NCBI RefSeq assembly: GCF_005503695.1 | Contig: NZ_SCMU01000004.1 | Span: 62,001 to 126,000 of the forward strand | DNA: 64,000 nucleotides | Reading direction: 5' to 3' | From: Sphingopyxis sp. 2PD | GTDB taxonomy: Bacteria; Pseudomonadota; Alphaproteobacteria; Sphingomonadales; Sphingomonadaceae | In this document: positions 1-8,817 of the stretch, in pieces | Layout: each line of letters begins with the position of its first letter | Numbering within the stretch: position 1 is the stretch's first letter | Position numbers and translations under genes: made by a program | Notes under the pieces: model-generated | What the model saw: only the letters and a program-made list of their open reading frames with translations | What the model was told of the DNA's origin: nothing | The model's database searches: none

Positions 1-32
1 CGACGACCTTGCATCGCGCTATCGGCGGCGCG

Positions 33-1139
33 ATGAGCCTGTTTCCGCCCGCCGCCTGTCACCGCCTGATCGTCAAGATCGGGTCGGCGTTGCTCGTCGA
101 TCCCGCGGGCGCGGTGCGCCGCGATTGGCTGGTCGGGATCGCCGCCGACATCGCGGAGCGGACGCGCGCGGGGCAGCAGGTCGCGGTCGTCTCGTCGGGC
201 GCGATCGCGCTCGGGGCGCGGCGGCTCGGGCTGGCGAAGGGTGGGCGCGGGACGCTGGAGGATGCGCAGGCCGCCGCGGCCACCGGACAAATCGCATTGA
301 GCCAAGTATGGGCCGAGGTGCTGGCCGCCGAAGGGCTGACCGCGGCGCAGATGCTCGTGACGCTCGACGATCTGGAAGACCGGCGGCGCTATCTGAACGC
401 CGCCGCGACGCTCGACCGCTTGCTCACGCTGGGCGTGGTTCCGATCATCAACGAGAATGACAGCGTCGCGACCGAGGAAATCCGCTTTGGCGACAACGAC
501 CGCCTCGCCGCGCGCGTCGCACAGGCGGCGGGCGCGGGCGGGGTCATATTGCTGTCCGACATCGACGGGCTGTACGACCGTAATCCGGCGCTGCCCGGCG
601 CCACCCATATCGCGCGCATCGAGCGCATCGACGCGGGCGTCGAGGCGATGGCCGATACCGGGTCGGCATCGGGCATGGGATCGGGCGGCATGGTGTCGAA
701 AATCGCCGCGGCGCGCATCGCCAATGCCGCGGGCGCGCACCTCGCCATCGCCTCGGGAAGGATCGACCGGCCGCTGTCGACCGCGGCGCGGCACAGCCTG
801 TTCGTCGCCGAAAAGGGCGCCAGCGCTCGCAAGGCATGGCTGGCGGGCGGGCTGACCGCCAAAGGACGGCTGACCATCGACGCCGGAGCAGCAAAGGCGC
901 TGCGAAGCGGCGCGAGCCTGCTCGCAGCGGGAGTCAGCGGCGTCACGGGCAGCTTTGCCCGCGGCGACGTGCTCGACATTGTCGGCCCCGATGGCACGGT
1001 GATGGCGCGCGGCCTGTCCGAATATCCCGGCGCCGACGCCGCGGCGATCGTCGGCCTTGGCCGCGACGCGCAGGAGGCTGCGCTCGGCTATTCACCGCGC
1101 AGCGCGATGGTTCACCGCGACCATATGGTGCTGCTGTGA
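33..1139 (+). CDS. proB: Glutamate 5-kinase
   Basis: Catalyses the first step of proline synthesis, ATP-dependent phosphorylation of L-glutamate to glutamyl 5-phosphate, in the cytosol. The product is 368 residues, the usual ProB length. An amino-acid-kinase domain spans about 10-255, with the KIGSALL loop at 15-21 and the NENDSVATEEIRFGDNDRL block characteristic of ProB. A PUA domain follows at about 275-360. A TTG at 9 is in frame, but ATG 33 gives the family length. That ATG overlaps a TGA in another frame (34-36), possibly the end of an upstream gene cut by the window edge. The stop overlaps the next start as GTGA, so the two genes are probably translationally coupled. Confidence 0.96.
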   Translation: MSLFPPAACHRLIVKIGSALLVDPAGAVRRDWLVGIAADIAERTRAGQQVAVVSSGAIALGARRLGLAKGGRGTLEDAQAAAATGQIALSQVWAEVLAAEGLTAAQMLVTLDDLEDRRRYLNAAATLDRLLTLGVVPIINENDSVATEEIRFGDNDRLAARVAQAAGAGGVILLSDIDGLYDRNPALPGATHIARIERIDAGVEAMADTGSASGMGSGGMVSKIAAARIANAAGAHLAIASGRIDRPLSTAARHSLFVAEKGASARKAWLAGGLTAKGRLTIDAGAAKALRSGASLLAAGVSGVTGSFARGDVLDIVGPDGTVMARGLSEYPGADAAAIVGLGRDAQEAALGYSPRSAMVHRDHMVLL

Positions 1140-2056
1140 CGCGGCGCGTGCTGGCGATGACCGGCGCGACCGGCTTTGTCGGCGGCGCCACGATGCGGCA
1201 GGCGATCGACGCAGGGTGGCATGTCCGCGCCCTCACCCGCCGCCCGCAACCCGACCGCGAGGGCGTGACCTGGATCGCGGGCGCGCTCGACGACACGGAC
1301 AGCCTCAACGAAATAGCCGCGGGTAGCGACGTCGTCATGCACATCGCCGGGGTGGTCAATGTCCCGACGCGCGCGGCGTTCGAGGCAGGCAATGCCACAG
1401 CGACCGCCAACGTCGTCGCGGCGGCGCGCGGCGCCGGGGTGACGCGCTTCGTCCATGTCTCGTCGCTCTCGGCGCGCGAGCCCGGCCTGTCAGATTATGG
1501 CTGGTCGAAAGAACGCGCCGAGGCCGCCGTGACCGCAAGCGGGCTCGACTGGACGATCGTCCGCCCACCCGCAGTGTTCGGCCCCGGCGATACCGAAATG
1601 CTCGACCTGTTCCGCATGGCGCGTCGCGGCATCGCGCTGCTGCCGCCCAAGGGACGCATGTCGGCGATCTATGTCGATGATCTGGCGCGGCTGCTCGTCG
1701 CGCTCGCCGCCGATCGCAGCGCGAGCATCGGCGCGATCTACGAACCCGACGACGGCCAGGCGGGCGGATGGTCGCACCGGGGCTTTGCCCACGCGATCGG
1801 ACGCGCGGTGGGGCGCCGCCGGATCGCAACGCTGGCGGTTCCTGGCGCGGTGCTGAAGGCCGGAGGTCGGATCGACAAGCTGGTGCGCCGCGGCGGCGCC
1901 AAGCTGACCCCCGACCGCGCGCGCTATATTGCGCATCCCGACTGGGTCGCGGCACACGGCGCCCAGCCCCCCGCCGCGCTGTGGCAACCCGAATGGGCGA
2001 CCGACGACGCGCTCGCCGAAACGGTGCGCTGGTACCTGCGTGCCGGCTGGCTCTAA
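1136..2056 (+). CDS. NAD(P)-dependent epimerase/SDR-family protein
   Basis: Extended short-chain dehydrogenase of 306 residues. The N-terminal Rossmann motif TGATGFVGG (9-17) binds NAD(P), and the catalytic pair appears as YGWSK (Tyr121, Lys125) after the Ser-rich VHVSSLS strand. This is the NmrA/atypical extended SDR pattern also seen in complex-I assembly factors of the NDUFA9 type and in UDP-sugar epimerases; the substrate cannot be told. I place the start at GTG 1136, overlapping the proB stop by four bases. An upstream in-frame extension exists but is antisense-like Arg-rich shadow inside proB. ATG 1157 is an alternative that would cut into the first beta strand. Confidence 0.88.
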   Translation: MTRRVLAMTGATGFVGGATMRQAIDAGWHVRALTRRPQPDREGVTWIAGALDDTDSLNEIAAGSDVVMHIAGVVNVPTRAAFEAGNATATANVVAAARGAGVTRFVHVSSLSAREPGLSDYGWSKERAEAAVTASGLDWTIVRPPAVFGPGDTEMLDLFRMARRGIALLPPKGRMSAIYVDDLARLLVALAADRSASIGAIYEPDDGQAGGWSHRGFAHAIGRAVGRRRIATLAVPGAVLKAGGRIDKLVRRGGAKLTPDRARYIAHPDWVAAHGAQPPAALWQPEWATDDALAETVRWYLRAGWL

Positions 2057-2064
2057 CCCTGGTT

Positions 2065-2144
2065 CCGTTCGTGTCGAGCGAAGTCGAGACACCGCAAAGA
2101 CGCGCACAGCCGATAGGCATCTCGACTTCGCTCGATGCGAACGG
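2065..2144. repeat. REP-like inverted repeat, family A, copy 1
   Basis: An imperfect inverted repeat of about 26-base arms (left arm starts CCGTTCGTGTCGAGCGAAG, right arm ends in CGAACGG) around a short spacer. It lies between the SDR gene and sppA. A second full copy is at 46350-46432 and a half copy at 5341-5356. Confidence 0.85.
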
Positions 2145-2236
2145 GGACTTGGGGACGTAGTCGTCCATAGGACTGGGTTCCCCACCCGTCGAAGCGTGCA
2201 TTGCCAACGGCCAGCCGCATCCCTAGGTTTGCAGCC

Positions 2237-4219
2237 ATGACCGACACCACCGCCAACACCCCGAACGATCCCGCCGGCCCCTGGGCCATTCCGGTACGCC
2301 GCCCGCTACCCGGCGACGACAAGCCGAAATCGGGAACCAGCTTTCCGCGCAAAGTTTGGCGGCTGCTCGTCGCCATCAAGGACGGGCTCGCGCTGATTTT
2401 CCTGCTGCTGTTCTTCGTCGCGATTTTCGGCCTGCTCGCGGGCCGCCCCAACGCCGGCCTGCCGGTCAGCGAGGGCGCGCTGCTGATCGAACTCGATGGG
2501 GTAGTTAGCGAACAGCCCGCCGAGGTCGACACCGTCACCGCGCTGTCGGGCGGCGACCAGCTGCAGGAAATCCGCGTCCGCGACGTCGTCCATGCGCTGG
2601 AAACCGCCGCCGACGACAAGCGCGTGACCTCGGTCGTGCTGGACCTCGACCGTTTTCTGGGCGGCGGCCAGGTGTCGCTCGCCGAAATCGGCGCTGCGGT
2701 CGACAAGGTGCGCGCCAAGAAAAAGCCCGTACTGGCCTTTGCCACCGCCTACACCACCGACAGCTATCAGATCGCCTCGCACGCCAGTGAAATCTGGGCC
2801 GACAGCGTTGGCGGCGTCGCCATCGCGGGGCCGGGCGGGTCGCGCCTTTATTACAAGGGGTTGATGGACCGCCTTGGCATCACCGCGAACATCTACCGCG
2901 TCGGCACGTTCAAGAGCGCGGTCGAACCCTTCCTGCGCAGCGACCAGTCGCCCGAAGCGAAAGAGGCCAATCTCGCCTATGCCAGCGTGCTGTGGGACAA
3001 TTGGCTGGCCGACGTCAAAAAGGCGCGTCCGGCGGCCAAGATCGACGCCTATATCGCCGACACCGCGGGCGCGGTGCGCGCCGCGGGCAACGATCTGTCC
3101 AAGGCATCGCTCGACGCGGGGCTGGTCGACAAGCTCGGCAGCCGCATGGCGTTCAACACCCGCGTTGCCGAAATCAGCGGCGCCTATGACGACAGCAAGC
3201 CGTGGGAATATAATGCGATCCCGCTCGAAAACTGGGTCGCGGCCAACCCGCCCGCAACGAAGGGCAGCGCCATCGCGGTCGTTCCCGTCGTCGGCGAGAT
3301 CGTCGATGGCGAGGCGCCGACCGGGGTCGCAGGCGGCACCACCGTCGCGCAGCATATCCTCGACGCCGCGGCCGACGACAGCACGAAGGCGATCGTGCTT
3401 CGCGTCGATTCGCCCGGCGGATCGGTGCTGGCGTCCGAAGAGATCCGTCAGGCTTTGCTCGTCGCCAAGGCGAAAAAGCTGCCGATCGTCGTATCGATGG
3501 CGAATGTCGCGGCATCGGGCGGATACTGGATTTCGACCCCCGCCGACCGCATCTTTGCCGAACCCGAAACGATCACCGGATCGATCGGGGTGTTCGGCAT
3601 CCTGCCGAGCTTCGAGCAGGCGCTCGCCAAGATCGGGGTCACCGCCGACGGCATCGCGACGACGCCGTTGTCGGGTCAGCCCGACGTGGTCGGCGGCGTC
3701 AACGACGAGTTCAACGCGCTGGCGCAGGCGAGCGTCGAGGACGTCTATGCGCGCTTTACTGGGCTCGTCGCGAAAAGTCGCAAGCAGCCACTCGAAAAGG
3801 TGCAGGCGATTGCCGAAGGGCGCGTCTGGGCCGGGGGCACCGCGCGGCAGCTGGGGCTGGTCGACCAGTTCGGCGGTCTGCCCGACGCGCTGGCCGCGGC
3901 GGCGAAACTCGCCAAGGTCGAGGGCGATTTTCACGCGCAATATTATGAGGACGAACCGAGCGAATTCGCCAAGATGCTGGCCAATTGGGGCAAGAGCGAA
4001 GAGGAAGTCGCCGCCGCGCCGCGCGGCTGGTTCGGCATCGCGGCGATGAACCGCCAGCTGACCGAACGCCGGCTGATGCAGGATATGGCGCTGCTGACGC
4101 AGACGGGATCGGTACAGGCGGCGTGCCTCGACTGCCGCGGCTATCTGCCCGCCGTGCCGCGGTCGGGCGGTGCGGAGGCGAAGGGGTTCTTGGCGACGAT
4201 GGCGCTGCTGCTCAAATAA
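2237..4219 (+). CDS. sppA: Signal peptide peptidase SppA, 67K type
   Basis: Inner-membrane serine protease that degrades cleaved signal peptides. The product has 660 residues, so it is the long tandem-domain form. One N-terminal membrane segment lies at about 46-66, followed by two S49 peptidase domains. The expected Ser/Lys dyad is visible: Lys226 in GTFKSAVEP of the first domain and Ser427 in AASGGYW of the second (E. coli uses K209 and S409 in the equivalent places). I chose ATG 2237 over TTG 2201 because the intervening codons come from the repeat-rich leader. The gene is monocistronic between a family A repeat and the family D palindromes. Confidence 0.95.
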   Translation: MTDTTANTPNDPAGPWAIPVRRPLPGDDKPKSGTSFPRKVWRLLVAIKDGLALIFLLLFFVAIFGLLAGRPNAGLPVSEGALLIELDGVVSEQPAEVDTVTALSGGDQLQEIRVRDVVHALETAADDKRVTSVVLDLDRFLGGGQVSLAEIGAAVDKVRAKKKPVLAFATAYTTDSYQIASHASEIWADSVGGVAIAGPGGSRLYYKGLMDRLGITANIYRVGTFKSAVEPFLRSDQSPEAKEANLAYASVLWDNWLADVKKARPAAKIDAYIADTAGAVRAAGNDLSKASLDAGLVDKLGSRMAFNTRVAEISGAYDDSKPWEYNAIPLENWVAANPPATKGSAIAVVPVVGEIVDGEAPTGVAGGTTVAQHILDAAADDSTKAIVLRVDSPGGSVLASEEIRQALLVAKAKKLPIVVSMANVAASGGYWISTPADRIFAEPETITGSIGVFGILPSFEQALAKIGVTADGIATTPLSGQPDVVGGVNDEFNALAQASVEDVYARFTGLVAKSRKQPLEKVQAIAEGRVWAGGTARQLGLVDQFGGLPDALAAAAKLAKVEGDFHAQYYEDEPSEFAKMLANWGKSEEEVAAAPRGWFGIAAMNRQLTERRLMQDMALLTQTGSVQAACLDCRGYLPAVPRSGGAEAKGFLATMALLLK

Positions 4220-4220
4220 T

Positions 4221-4340
4221 CCCCCTCCCGCTCGCGGGAGGGGCAGCGAGACTTGCGAACTTGTTCGCTAGTCGCAGCGGGGTGGGCAACTGATCCGCTG
4301 CTGGCCCACCCCCGACCCCTCCCGCAAGCGGGAGGGGAGA
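4221..4340. repeat. Composite palindromic element, family D
   Basis: A 120-base element built from nested palindromes. It starts with CCCTCCCGCTCGCGGGAGGG, ends with CCCTCCCGCAAGCGGGAGGG, and has internal GC-rich inverted repeats (GGGTGGGC ... GCCCACCC). It fills the space between the convergent sppA and hydrolase genes and could act as a bidirectional terminator in RNA. Only this copy was seen in the window. Confidence 0.8.
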
Positions 4341-4345
4341 AGGAT

Positions 4346-5248
4346 TTACGCCGCCACGGCGACCCCCTTGGCATGGTCGGCAATGGCACCCGCCAGCGTA
4401 TCGACCAAGGCCAGCGGCAGGTCATGCCCCATTCCGGGGATCGTCAGCAGTCGCGCGCCCGCGATATTGTCGGCGGTGTCGCGCCCCGCAGCCAGCGGCA
4501 CTAGCGGGTCATCCTCGCCATGCACAACCAGCGTCGGCGCGGTGATCGTCTTCAGCAAGGGGCGCCGGTCGCCGTCGGCGACGATCGCCGCCATCTGGCG
4601 CGCGACCCCCTGCGGATACCAGCCGCGTTCGAAATCGGCGCGAACGCGGCGCTGCAGCCTCTCCTCCGCGGCCGGATAGGCCGGGCTGCCGATCACCCGC
4701 GCGGTGCGCACCGAATAGGCGATCAGATCCTCGGCATCGCCGCTCATCGGCCGGTTCGCCAGCGCCTGCATCGCTTCCTTGCGCGCCCGCGGCAGGCGGC
4801 GGTTGCCGCTGCTCGACATGATCGAGGTCAACGACAGGGTGCGATCGGGGTAGCGCGCGGCGATATGCTGCGAAATCATTCCGCCCATCGACGCACCGAC
4901 GATATGCGCGCGCTCGATCGCCAGATGATCGAGCAGCGCGACGCCGTCGGCGGCCATATCGGCGAGCGTGTAGGCCGAACGGACCGGAAGCCCCAACATC
5001 GATTTCACGACCATCCACTTGACGTTCGGCACCCCCGCCGCATCGAAGCGCGTCGACAGGCCGACGTCGCGATTGTCGTAACGGATGGTGCGGAATCCGT
5101 GGCCGTTCAGCGCATCGACGAACTCGTCGGGCCACAAGGTCAGCTGGCCGCCCAACCCCATGACGAGCAGGATCGCGGGTGCGTCCTTCGGCCCCTTGTC
5201 TTCATAGGTAATCGTTATGCCATTGGCGGTCGTCTGCGCGGTGGTCAT
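4346..5248 (-). CDS. Alpha/beta fold hydrolase
   Basis: Soluble serine hydrolase of 300 residues without a signal peptide. The nucleophile elbow GASMGG places the catalytic Ser at 120. The acid is probably Asp247 in HGEDDPLVP and the base His275 in GMGHDLP. The HGFRTIRYDNRDVGLS block near 50-65 is typical of the RdmC/aclacinomycin-esterase-like and haloperoxidase-like branches. The substrate is unknown. The gene stands alone, convergent with sppA across the family D repeat and in the same direction as the downstream channel gene. Confidence 0.9.
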   Translation of the reverse strand: MTTAQTTANGITITYEDKGPKDAPAILLVMGLGGQLTLWPDEFVDALNGHGFRTIRYDNRDVGLSTRFDAAGVPNVKWMVVKSMLGLPVRSAYTLADMAADGVALLDHLAIERAHIVGASMGGMISQHIAARYPDRTLSLTSIMSSSGNRRLPRARKEAMQALANRPMSGDAEDLIAYSVRTARVIGSPAYPAAEERLQRRVRADFERGWYPQGVARQMAAIVADGDRRPLLKTITAPTLVVHGEDDPLVPLAAGRDTADNIAGARLLTIPGMGHDLPLALVDTLAGAIADHAKGVAVAA

Positions 5249-5340
5249 GCTGCGGAAATCCTTCGGCCGGTTTTCCTTAGCATGGCGCAGTTGACGCGAA
5301 CGTCAAGTCGGGCATCCAGAACCTACGCGCCGCCTCTCGT

Positions 5341-5356
5341 CCGTTCGTGTCGAGCG
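5341..5356. repeat. Half copy of repeat family A
   Basis: The first 16 bases of family A (CCGTTCGTGTCGAGCG) without a matching right arm, in the 125-base gap between the hydrolase start and the TRIC-family gene. Confidence 0.6.
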
Positions 5357-5373
5357 GGGAGGTGGTCAGCGCC

Positions 5374-6006
5374 CTACGCCCCGGTTTTGGGATCGCGATA
5401 CGCTGGCAAAGCAAGCGACCAGCGGATCGCTGCGCCGCGCAGGATGAACCCGGCCACCGCGCCAATCACGGCGGCAACCGGCGTCCCGGCGCCGAGCCAC
5501 AGCAAGAGCAGGAACAGTCCCGACGCAAGCGCCGCCGCGGTAACGTAGATTTCAGGGCGCACGATGATCGACGGCACCCCCGCCAAGATGTCACGGATCG
5601 TGCCGCCGACGCAGCCGGTGATGACGCCCATCAGCAGCGCCGGAGCGGGCGGCACGCCCCACGCCAGCGCCTTGGCGGTACCGAACACCGCGTAGGCGGC
5701 GAGCCCGACGGCATCGGCCCATTCGAGCAATTGCCCCTGCCACCAGCGTTCGGGGGTGATCCACACGATCAACGCAATGGCGATGCACACCGCCGAAATC
5801 GCGCCATCCTGCACCCAGAACACCGGCGCGCCGATCAGCAGGTCGCGCACGCTGCCGCCACCAACCCCGGTGACCAGCGCAAAGAAGGCGGCGGTCACCA
5901 ACGTCTGGCGCAGCCGCACCGCCATCAGCGCGCCCGATAAAGCAAACACGCCAATCCCCGCCAGGTCGAGCAGCCGAACGATCAGCGCATTGTCGAAATC
6001 GAACAT
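5374..6006 (-). CDS. TRIC/UPF0126 family membrane protein (cation channel or glycine transporter type)
   Basis: Integral membrane protein of 210 residues with about six to seven hydrophobic helices. It carries the two internal repeats that define UPF0126: GGGSVRDLLIG at about 50-59 and GGTIRDILAG at about 134-143. Bacterial members form trimeric intracellular cation (TRIC) type channels, and some have been linked to glycine transport; sequence alone does not decide which applies here. It is followed at seven bases by the M20 amidohydrolase on the same strand (upstream in transcription), so the two may be cotranscribed. Confidence 0.9.
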   Translation of the reverse strand: MFDFDNALIVRLLDLAGIGVFALSGALMAVRLRQTLVTAAFFALVTGVGGGSVRDLLIGAPVFWVQDGAISAVCIAIALIVWITPERWWQGQLLEWADAVGLAAYAVFGTAKALAWGVPPAPALLMGVITGCVGGTIRDILAGVPSIIVRPEIYVTAAALASGLFLLLLWLGAGTPVAAVIGAVAGFILRGAAIRWSLALPAYRDPKTGA

Positions 6007-6012
6007 CGGCGC

Positions 6013-7350
6013 CTATTTCGCGCCCGGCCGCACCCCGCCGATGACCGACAGGACGATCGCCGAGACCGCGCCGCGGATCACCGGCTCGGCCTTAGGCGCA
6101 AAGAAGGGCGAGTGATTGGTCGGGATCGGCTGGCCCTTGGCCTTCAGGTCGGCGAGGACCGCGGGATCGTAACCGCCGATCGCAAAATAGAGCGACGGAA
6201 TTCCGGCATCGACAAATTCCGAATAATCCTCGCTCGCCGATACCGGCGCCGCGCTGGCGGGGGCGAACAGCAATTTGTCGCCGAACACCGGTTTCAGGAT
6301 TTCAAAGCCGTTGGCGGCCATCGACTCATTGTTCACCAGACTCGCGGTGCCGGTCAGATAGGTGATCGTCGGTTCGGGCGCGTTGCCCATCATCGCCGCC
6401 GCCTTCGCCGAACGCTCGGCGCCCGAGCGCAGCAGTTGGCGCACCTCGGGGGTGAGCGAGCGGATGTTGACCTTTACCTCGGCGCTGTCGGGGATGATGT
6501 TGGGCGCGCTCCCCGCGTTGATCGCGCCGATCGTCAGCACGCCGAACGCGTAGGGATCCTTTTCGCGGCTGATCACCGTCTGGACATCGGTCACAAAGCG
6601 CGCCGCGATCGGGATCGGGTCGAGCGTCGCCGACGGCATCGAGCCATGGCCGCCGCGGCCGTGGAAGGTAATCGAATAGCTGTCGGAGGCCGAGAAAGCG
6701 GTCCCCGCCTTGATCCCCACCGTCCCCGTCGGGCCGTTCAGCACATGCGCCGCGAAACCATAGTCGGGCTTGGGAAAGCGCGTCAGCAGCCCGTCGTCGA
6801 GCATCGCTTTTGCGCCCTTCAATATCTCCTCGGCGGGCTGGCCGATCAGGACGACCGTACCCGACCAGCTGTCGCGCATCGCGGCGAGCGCCTGCGCAAC
6901 CCCGACCAGATAGGCGACGTGGGTGTCGTGGCCGCAGGCGTGCATCACGGGCACATCCTTGCCTTCGTATGTCGCGCGCGCCTTGCTCGCCCAGGCGAGC
7001 CCGGTCTTTTCCTCCATCGGCAGCGCGTCCATGTCGGCGCGGATCAGGATGGTCGGACCGTCACCATTCTTCAGCACGCCGACGACGCCGGTGCCACCGA
7101 CCTTTTCGGTGACGGCGAAGCCCGCCTTGCGCAGATGCTGCGCGAGGATGCCCGCGGTGCGGACCTCCTGCATCCCGAGTTCGGGGTTCTGGTGCAGATC
7201 GCGATACAGCGCATCGAGCGCCGGGTAATTTTTATCGAGCAGCGCAGTCAGCCGGGCATTGGCGGCATTGAGGTCGGGGGCCGCCTGCGCGCTCGTTGCG
7301 GTGAGGGAGAGAGACAGCGAAGCCGCTACCCCGAGCCAATGCTTCGCCAT
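6013..7350 (-). CDS. M20 family amidohydrolase, exported
   Basis: Zinc-dependent metallopeptidase of 445 residues in the hippurate hydrolase/IAA-amino-acid hydrolase branch. A signal peptide (1-23, TSAQA before APD) predicts a periplasmic enzyme. Visible metal-site motifs are MHACGHDTH (Cys139, His141), QPAEE (Glu174-Glu175) and a His at about 202 in AAHVLNG. A dimerisation domain falls in the middle, as usual. The natural substrate is probably an N-acyl amino acid or small dipeptide, but this is family inference. A 25-base gap separates it from lpdA, which is read first on the same strand. Confidence 0.93.
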   Translation of the reverse strand: MAKHWLGVAASLSLSLTATSAQAAPDLNAANARLTALLDKNYPALDALYRDLHQNPELGMQEVRTAGILAQHLRKAGFAVTEKVGGTGVVGVLKNGDGPTILIRADMDALPMEEKTGLAWASKARATYEGKDVPVMHACGHDTHVAYLVGVAQALAAMRDSWSGTVVLIGQPAEEILKGAKAMLDDGLLTRFPKPDYGFAAHVLNGPTGTVGIKAGTAFSASDSYSITFHGRGGHGSMPSATLDPIPIAARFVTDVQTVISREKDPYAFGVLTIGAINAGSAPNIIPDSAEVKVNIRSLTPEVRQLLRSGAERSAKAAAMMGNAPEPTITYLTGTASLVNNESMAANGFEILKPVFGDKLLFAPASAAPVSASEDYSEFVDAGIPSLYFAIGGYDPAVLADLKAKGQPIPTNHSPFFAPKAEPVIRGAVSAIVLSVIGGVRPGAK

Positions 7351-7375
7351 AATTCTCTCCCCCTCGATATTCGTG

Positions 7376-8773
7376 TCAGACGTGGATCGGTTTGCCCGTC
7401 ACAGCCATCGCGGCTTCCTTCACCGCTTCGCTGTGCGTCGGATGTGCGTGGCAGGTGTAGGCGATGTCTTCCGACGTCGCGCCGAACTCCATCGCCTGCG
7501 CCGCCTGCGCGATCATCGTGCCCGCGACGCTGGCGATGCACCACACGCCGAGCACACGGTCGGTCTTGGCGTCGGCGATGATCTTCACGAAACCGTCGGG
7601 TTCGTGGTTGGTCTTGGCGCGGCTGTTGCCCGCCATCGGGAATTTGCCGACCTTGACCTCGCCCTTTTCCTTCGCCTGTTCTTCGGTCAGGCCGACCCCG
7701 GCGATTTCGGGCCAAGTGTACACGACCGACGGGATGACATCATGGTTCACGATGCCCGTCTGGCCCGCGATATTCTCGGCACAGGCGATGCCCTCGTCCT
7801 CGGCCTTGTGCGCCAGCATCGGACCGGGGATGACGTCGCCGATCGCCCAGATGCCGGGAACCTGCGTCGAAAAATCATGGTCGGTTTCGATCTGGCCGCG
7901 CGCATTGACGGCAAGGCCCGCCTTGTCGAGCGCCAGCCCGTCGGTATTCGGGCGCCGCCCGATCGACACCAGCACCACATCGGCTTCCAGCGTCTCCGCT
8001 TCGCCACCTGCCGCGGGTTCGAGTGTCAGGACGGCCTTCTTGCCCTTTACCACCGCGCCGGTAACCTTGGTCTTCAGCTTGAACTCGATGCCCTGTTTCT
8101 TGAAGATGCGGTTCGCATCCTTGCGAATGTCGGCGTCCATGCCGGGCAGGATCTGGTCGAGAAACTCGACGCAGGTGACCTTGGCGCCCAGGCGGCGCCA
8201 TACGCTGCCCAGCTCAAGCCCGATCACGCCGCCGCCGATGACGACCATATGGCCCGGCACCTTGGCGAGTTCGAGCGCGCCGGTCGAATCGACGATGACC
8301 TGCTTGTCATTGTCGACATCGACGCCGGGCAGCGGAGTGACCGACGATCCGGTGGCGATGATGATATTCTTCGCGCGATAGGTCTTGCCCGCAACCTCGA
8401 CGCTGTCCTTGCCGGTGAAGGCGGCATAGCCCTTCAGCCAGTCGACCTTGTTCTTCTTGAACAGGAATTCGATCCCTGCGGTCAGCCCCTTCACCGCATC
8501 GACGCGCTGCGCGTGCATCGCGGGCAGGTTCAGCTTGGGGGACACATCGATCCCCATCTTGGCCATCGCGCCGTTGGCGGCTGCGTCAAAATATTCCGAC
8601 GCATGCAGCATCGCCTTCGACGGAATACAACCGACGTTGAGGCAGGTCCCGCCCAGCGTCTCGCGCCCGTCGGCGCAGGCGGTCTTCAGCCCCAACTGCG
8701 CCGCGCGGATCGCCGCGACATAACCGCCGGGGCCGGCACCGATGACAAGGACGTCGTAGTCGTAATCAGCCAT
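7376..8773 (-). CDS. lpdA: Dihydrolipoyl dehydrogenase (E3)
   Basis: FAD-dependent E3 subunit that reoxidises dihydrolipoamide with NAD in 2-oxo-acid dehydrogenase complexes. The 465 residues show the FAD motif GAGPGG (12-17), the redox disulfide GGTCLNVGC (Cys44, Cys49), a second GGGVIGLELG motif for NAD near 180 and the C-terminal HPTHSE block (His444, Glu449) forming the active site across the dimer. It is the last gene of the minus-strand TCA block and is expected to serve the 2-oxoglutarate dehydrogenase whose E1 and E2 are just upstream. A GIY-YIG gene with palindromic repeats lies between odhB and lpdA. Confidence 0.97.
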   Translation of the reverse strand: MADYDYDVLVIGAGPGGYVAAIRAAQLGLKTACADGRETLGGTCLNVGCIPSKAMLHASEYFDAAANGAMAKMGIDVSPKLNLPAMHAQRVDAVKGLTAGIEFLFKKNKVDWLKGYAAFTGKDSVEVAGKTYRAKNIIIATGSSVTPLPGVDVDNDKQVIVDSTGALELAKVPGHMVVIGGGVIGLELGSVWRRLGAKVTCVEFLDQILPGMDADIRKDANRIFKKQGIEFKLKTKVTGAVVKGKKAVLTLEPAAGGEAETLEADVVLVSIGRRPNTDGLALDKAGLAVNARGQIETDHDFSTQVPGIWAIGDVIPGPMLAHKAEDEGIACAENIAGQTGIVNHDVIPSVVYTWPEIAGVGLTEEQAKEKGEVKVGKFPMAGNSRAKTNHEPDGFVKIIADAKTDRVLGVWCIASVAGTMIAQAAQAMEFGATSEDIAYTCHAHPTHSEAVKEAAMAVTGKPIHV

Positions 8774-8789
8774 AACTCACTCCGTTTGT

Positions 8790-8809
8790 GTTCCTGCGAA
8801 CGCAGGAAC
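8790..8809. repeat. Short palindrome, family E, copy 1
   Basis: GTTCCTGCG, AA spacer, CGCAGGAAC: nine-base perfect arms between lpdA and the 3' end of the GIY-YIG gene. Related palindromes lie on the other side of that gene. Confidence 0.8.
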
Positions 8810-8817
8810 CCAAGGCG

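Noticed and set aside
1-36. 3' end of an upstream gene overlapping proB (frame ending TGA 34-36)
   Set aside because: Only twelve codons are visible, not enough to support a gene.
836-1135. N-terminal extension of the SDR gene inside proB
   Set aside because: Arg-rich shadow sequence; the Rossmann motif starts right after GTG 1136, which overlaps the proB stop.
2306-3940. A 544-codon open frame antisense to sppA
   Set aside because: Composition (runs of Arg, Asp, Gly) and full overlap with the well-supported sppA mark it as a shadow.
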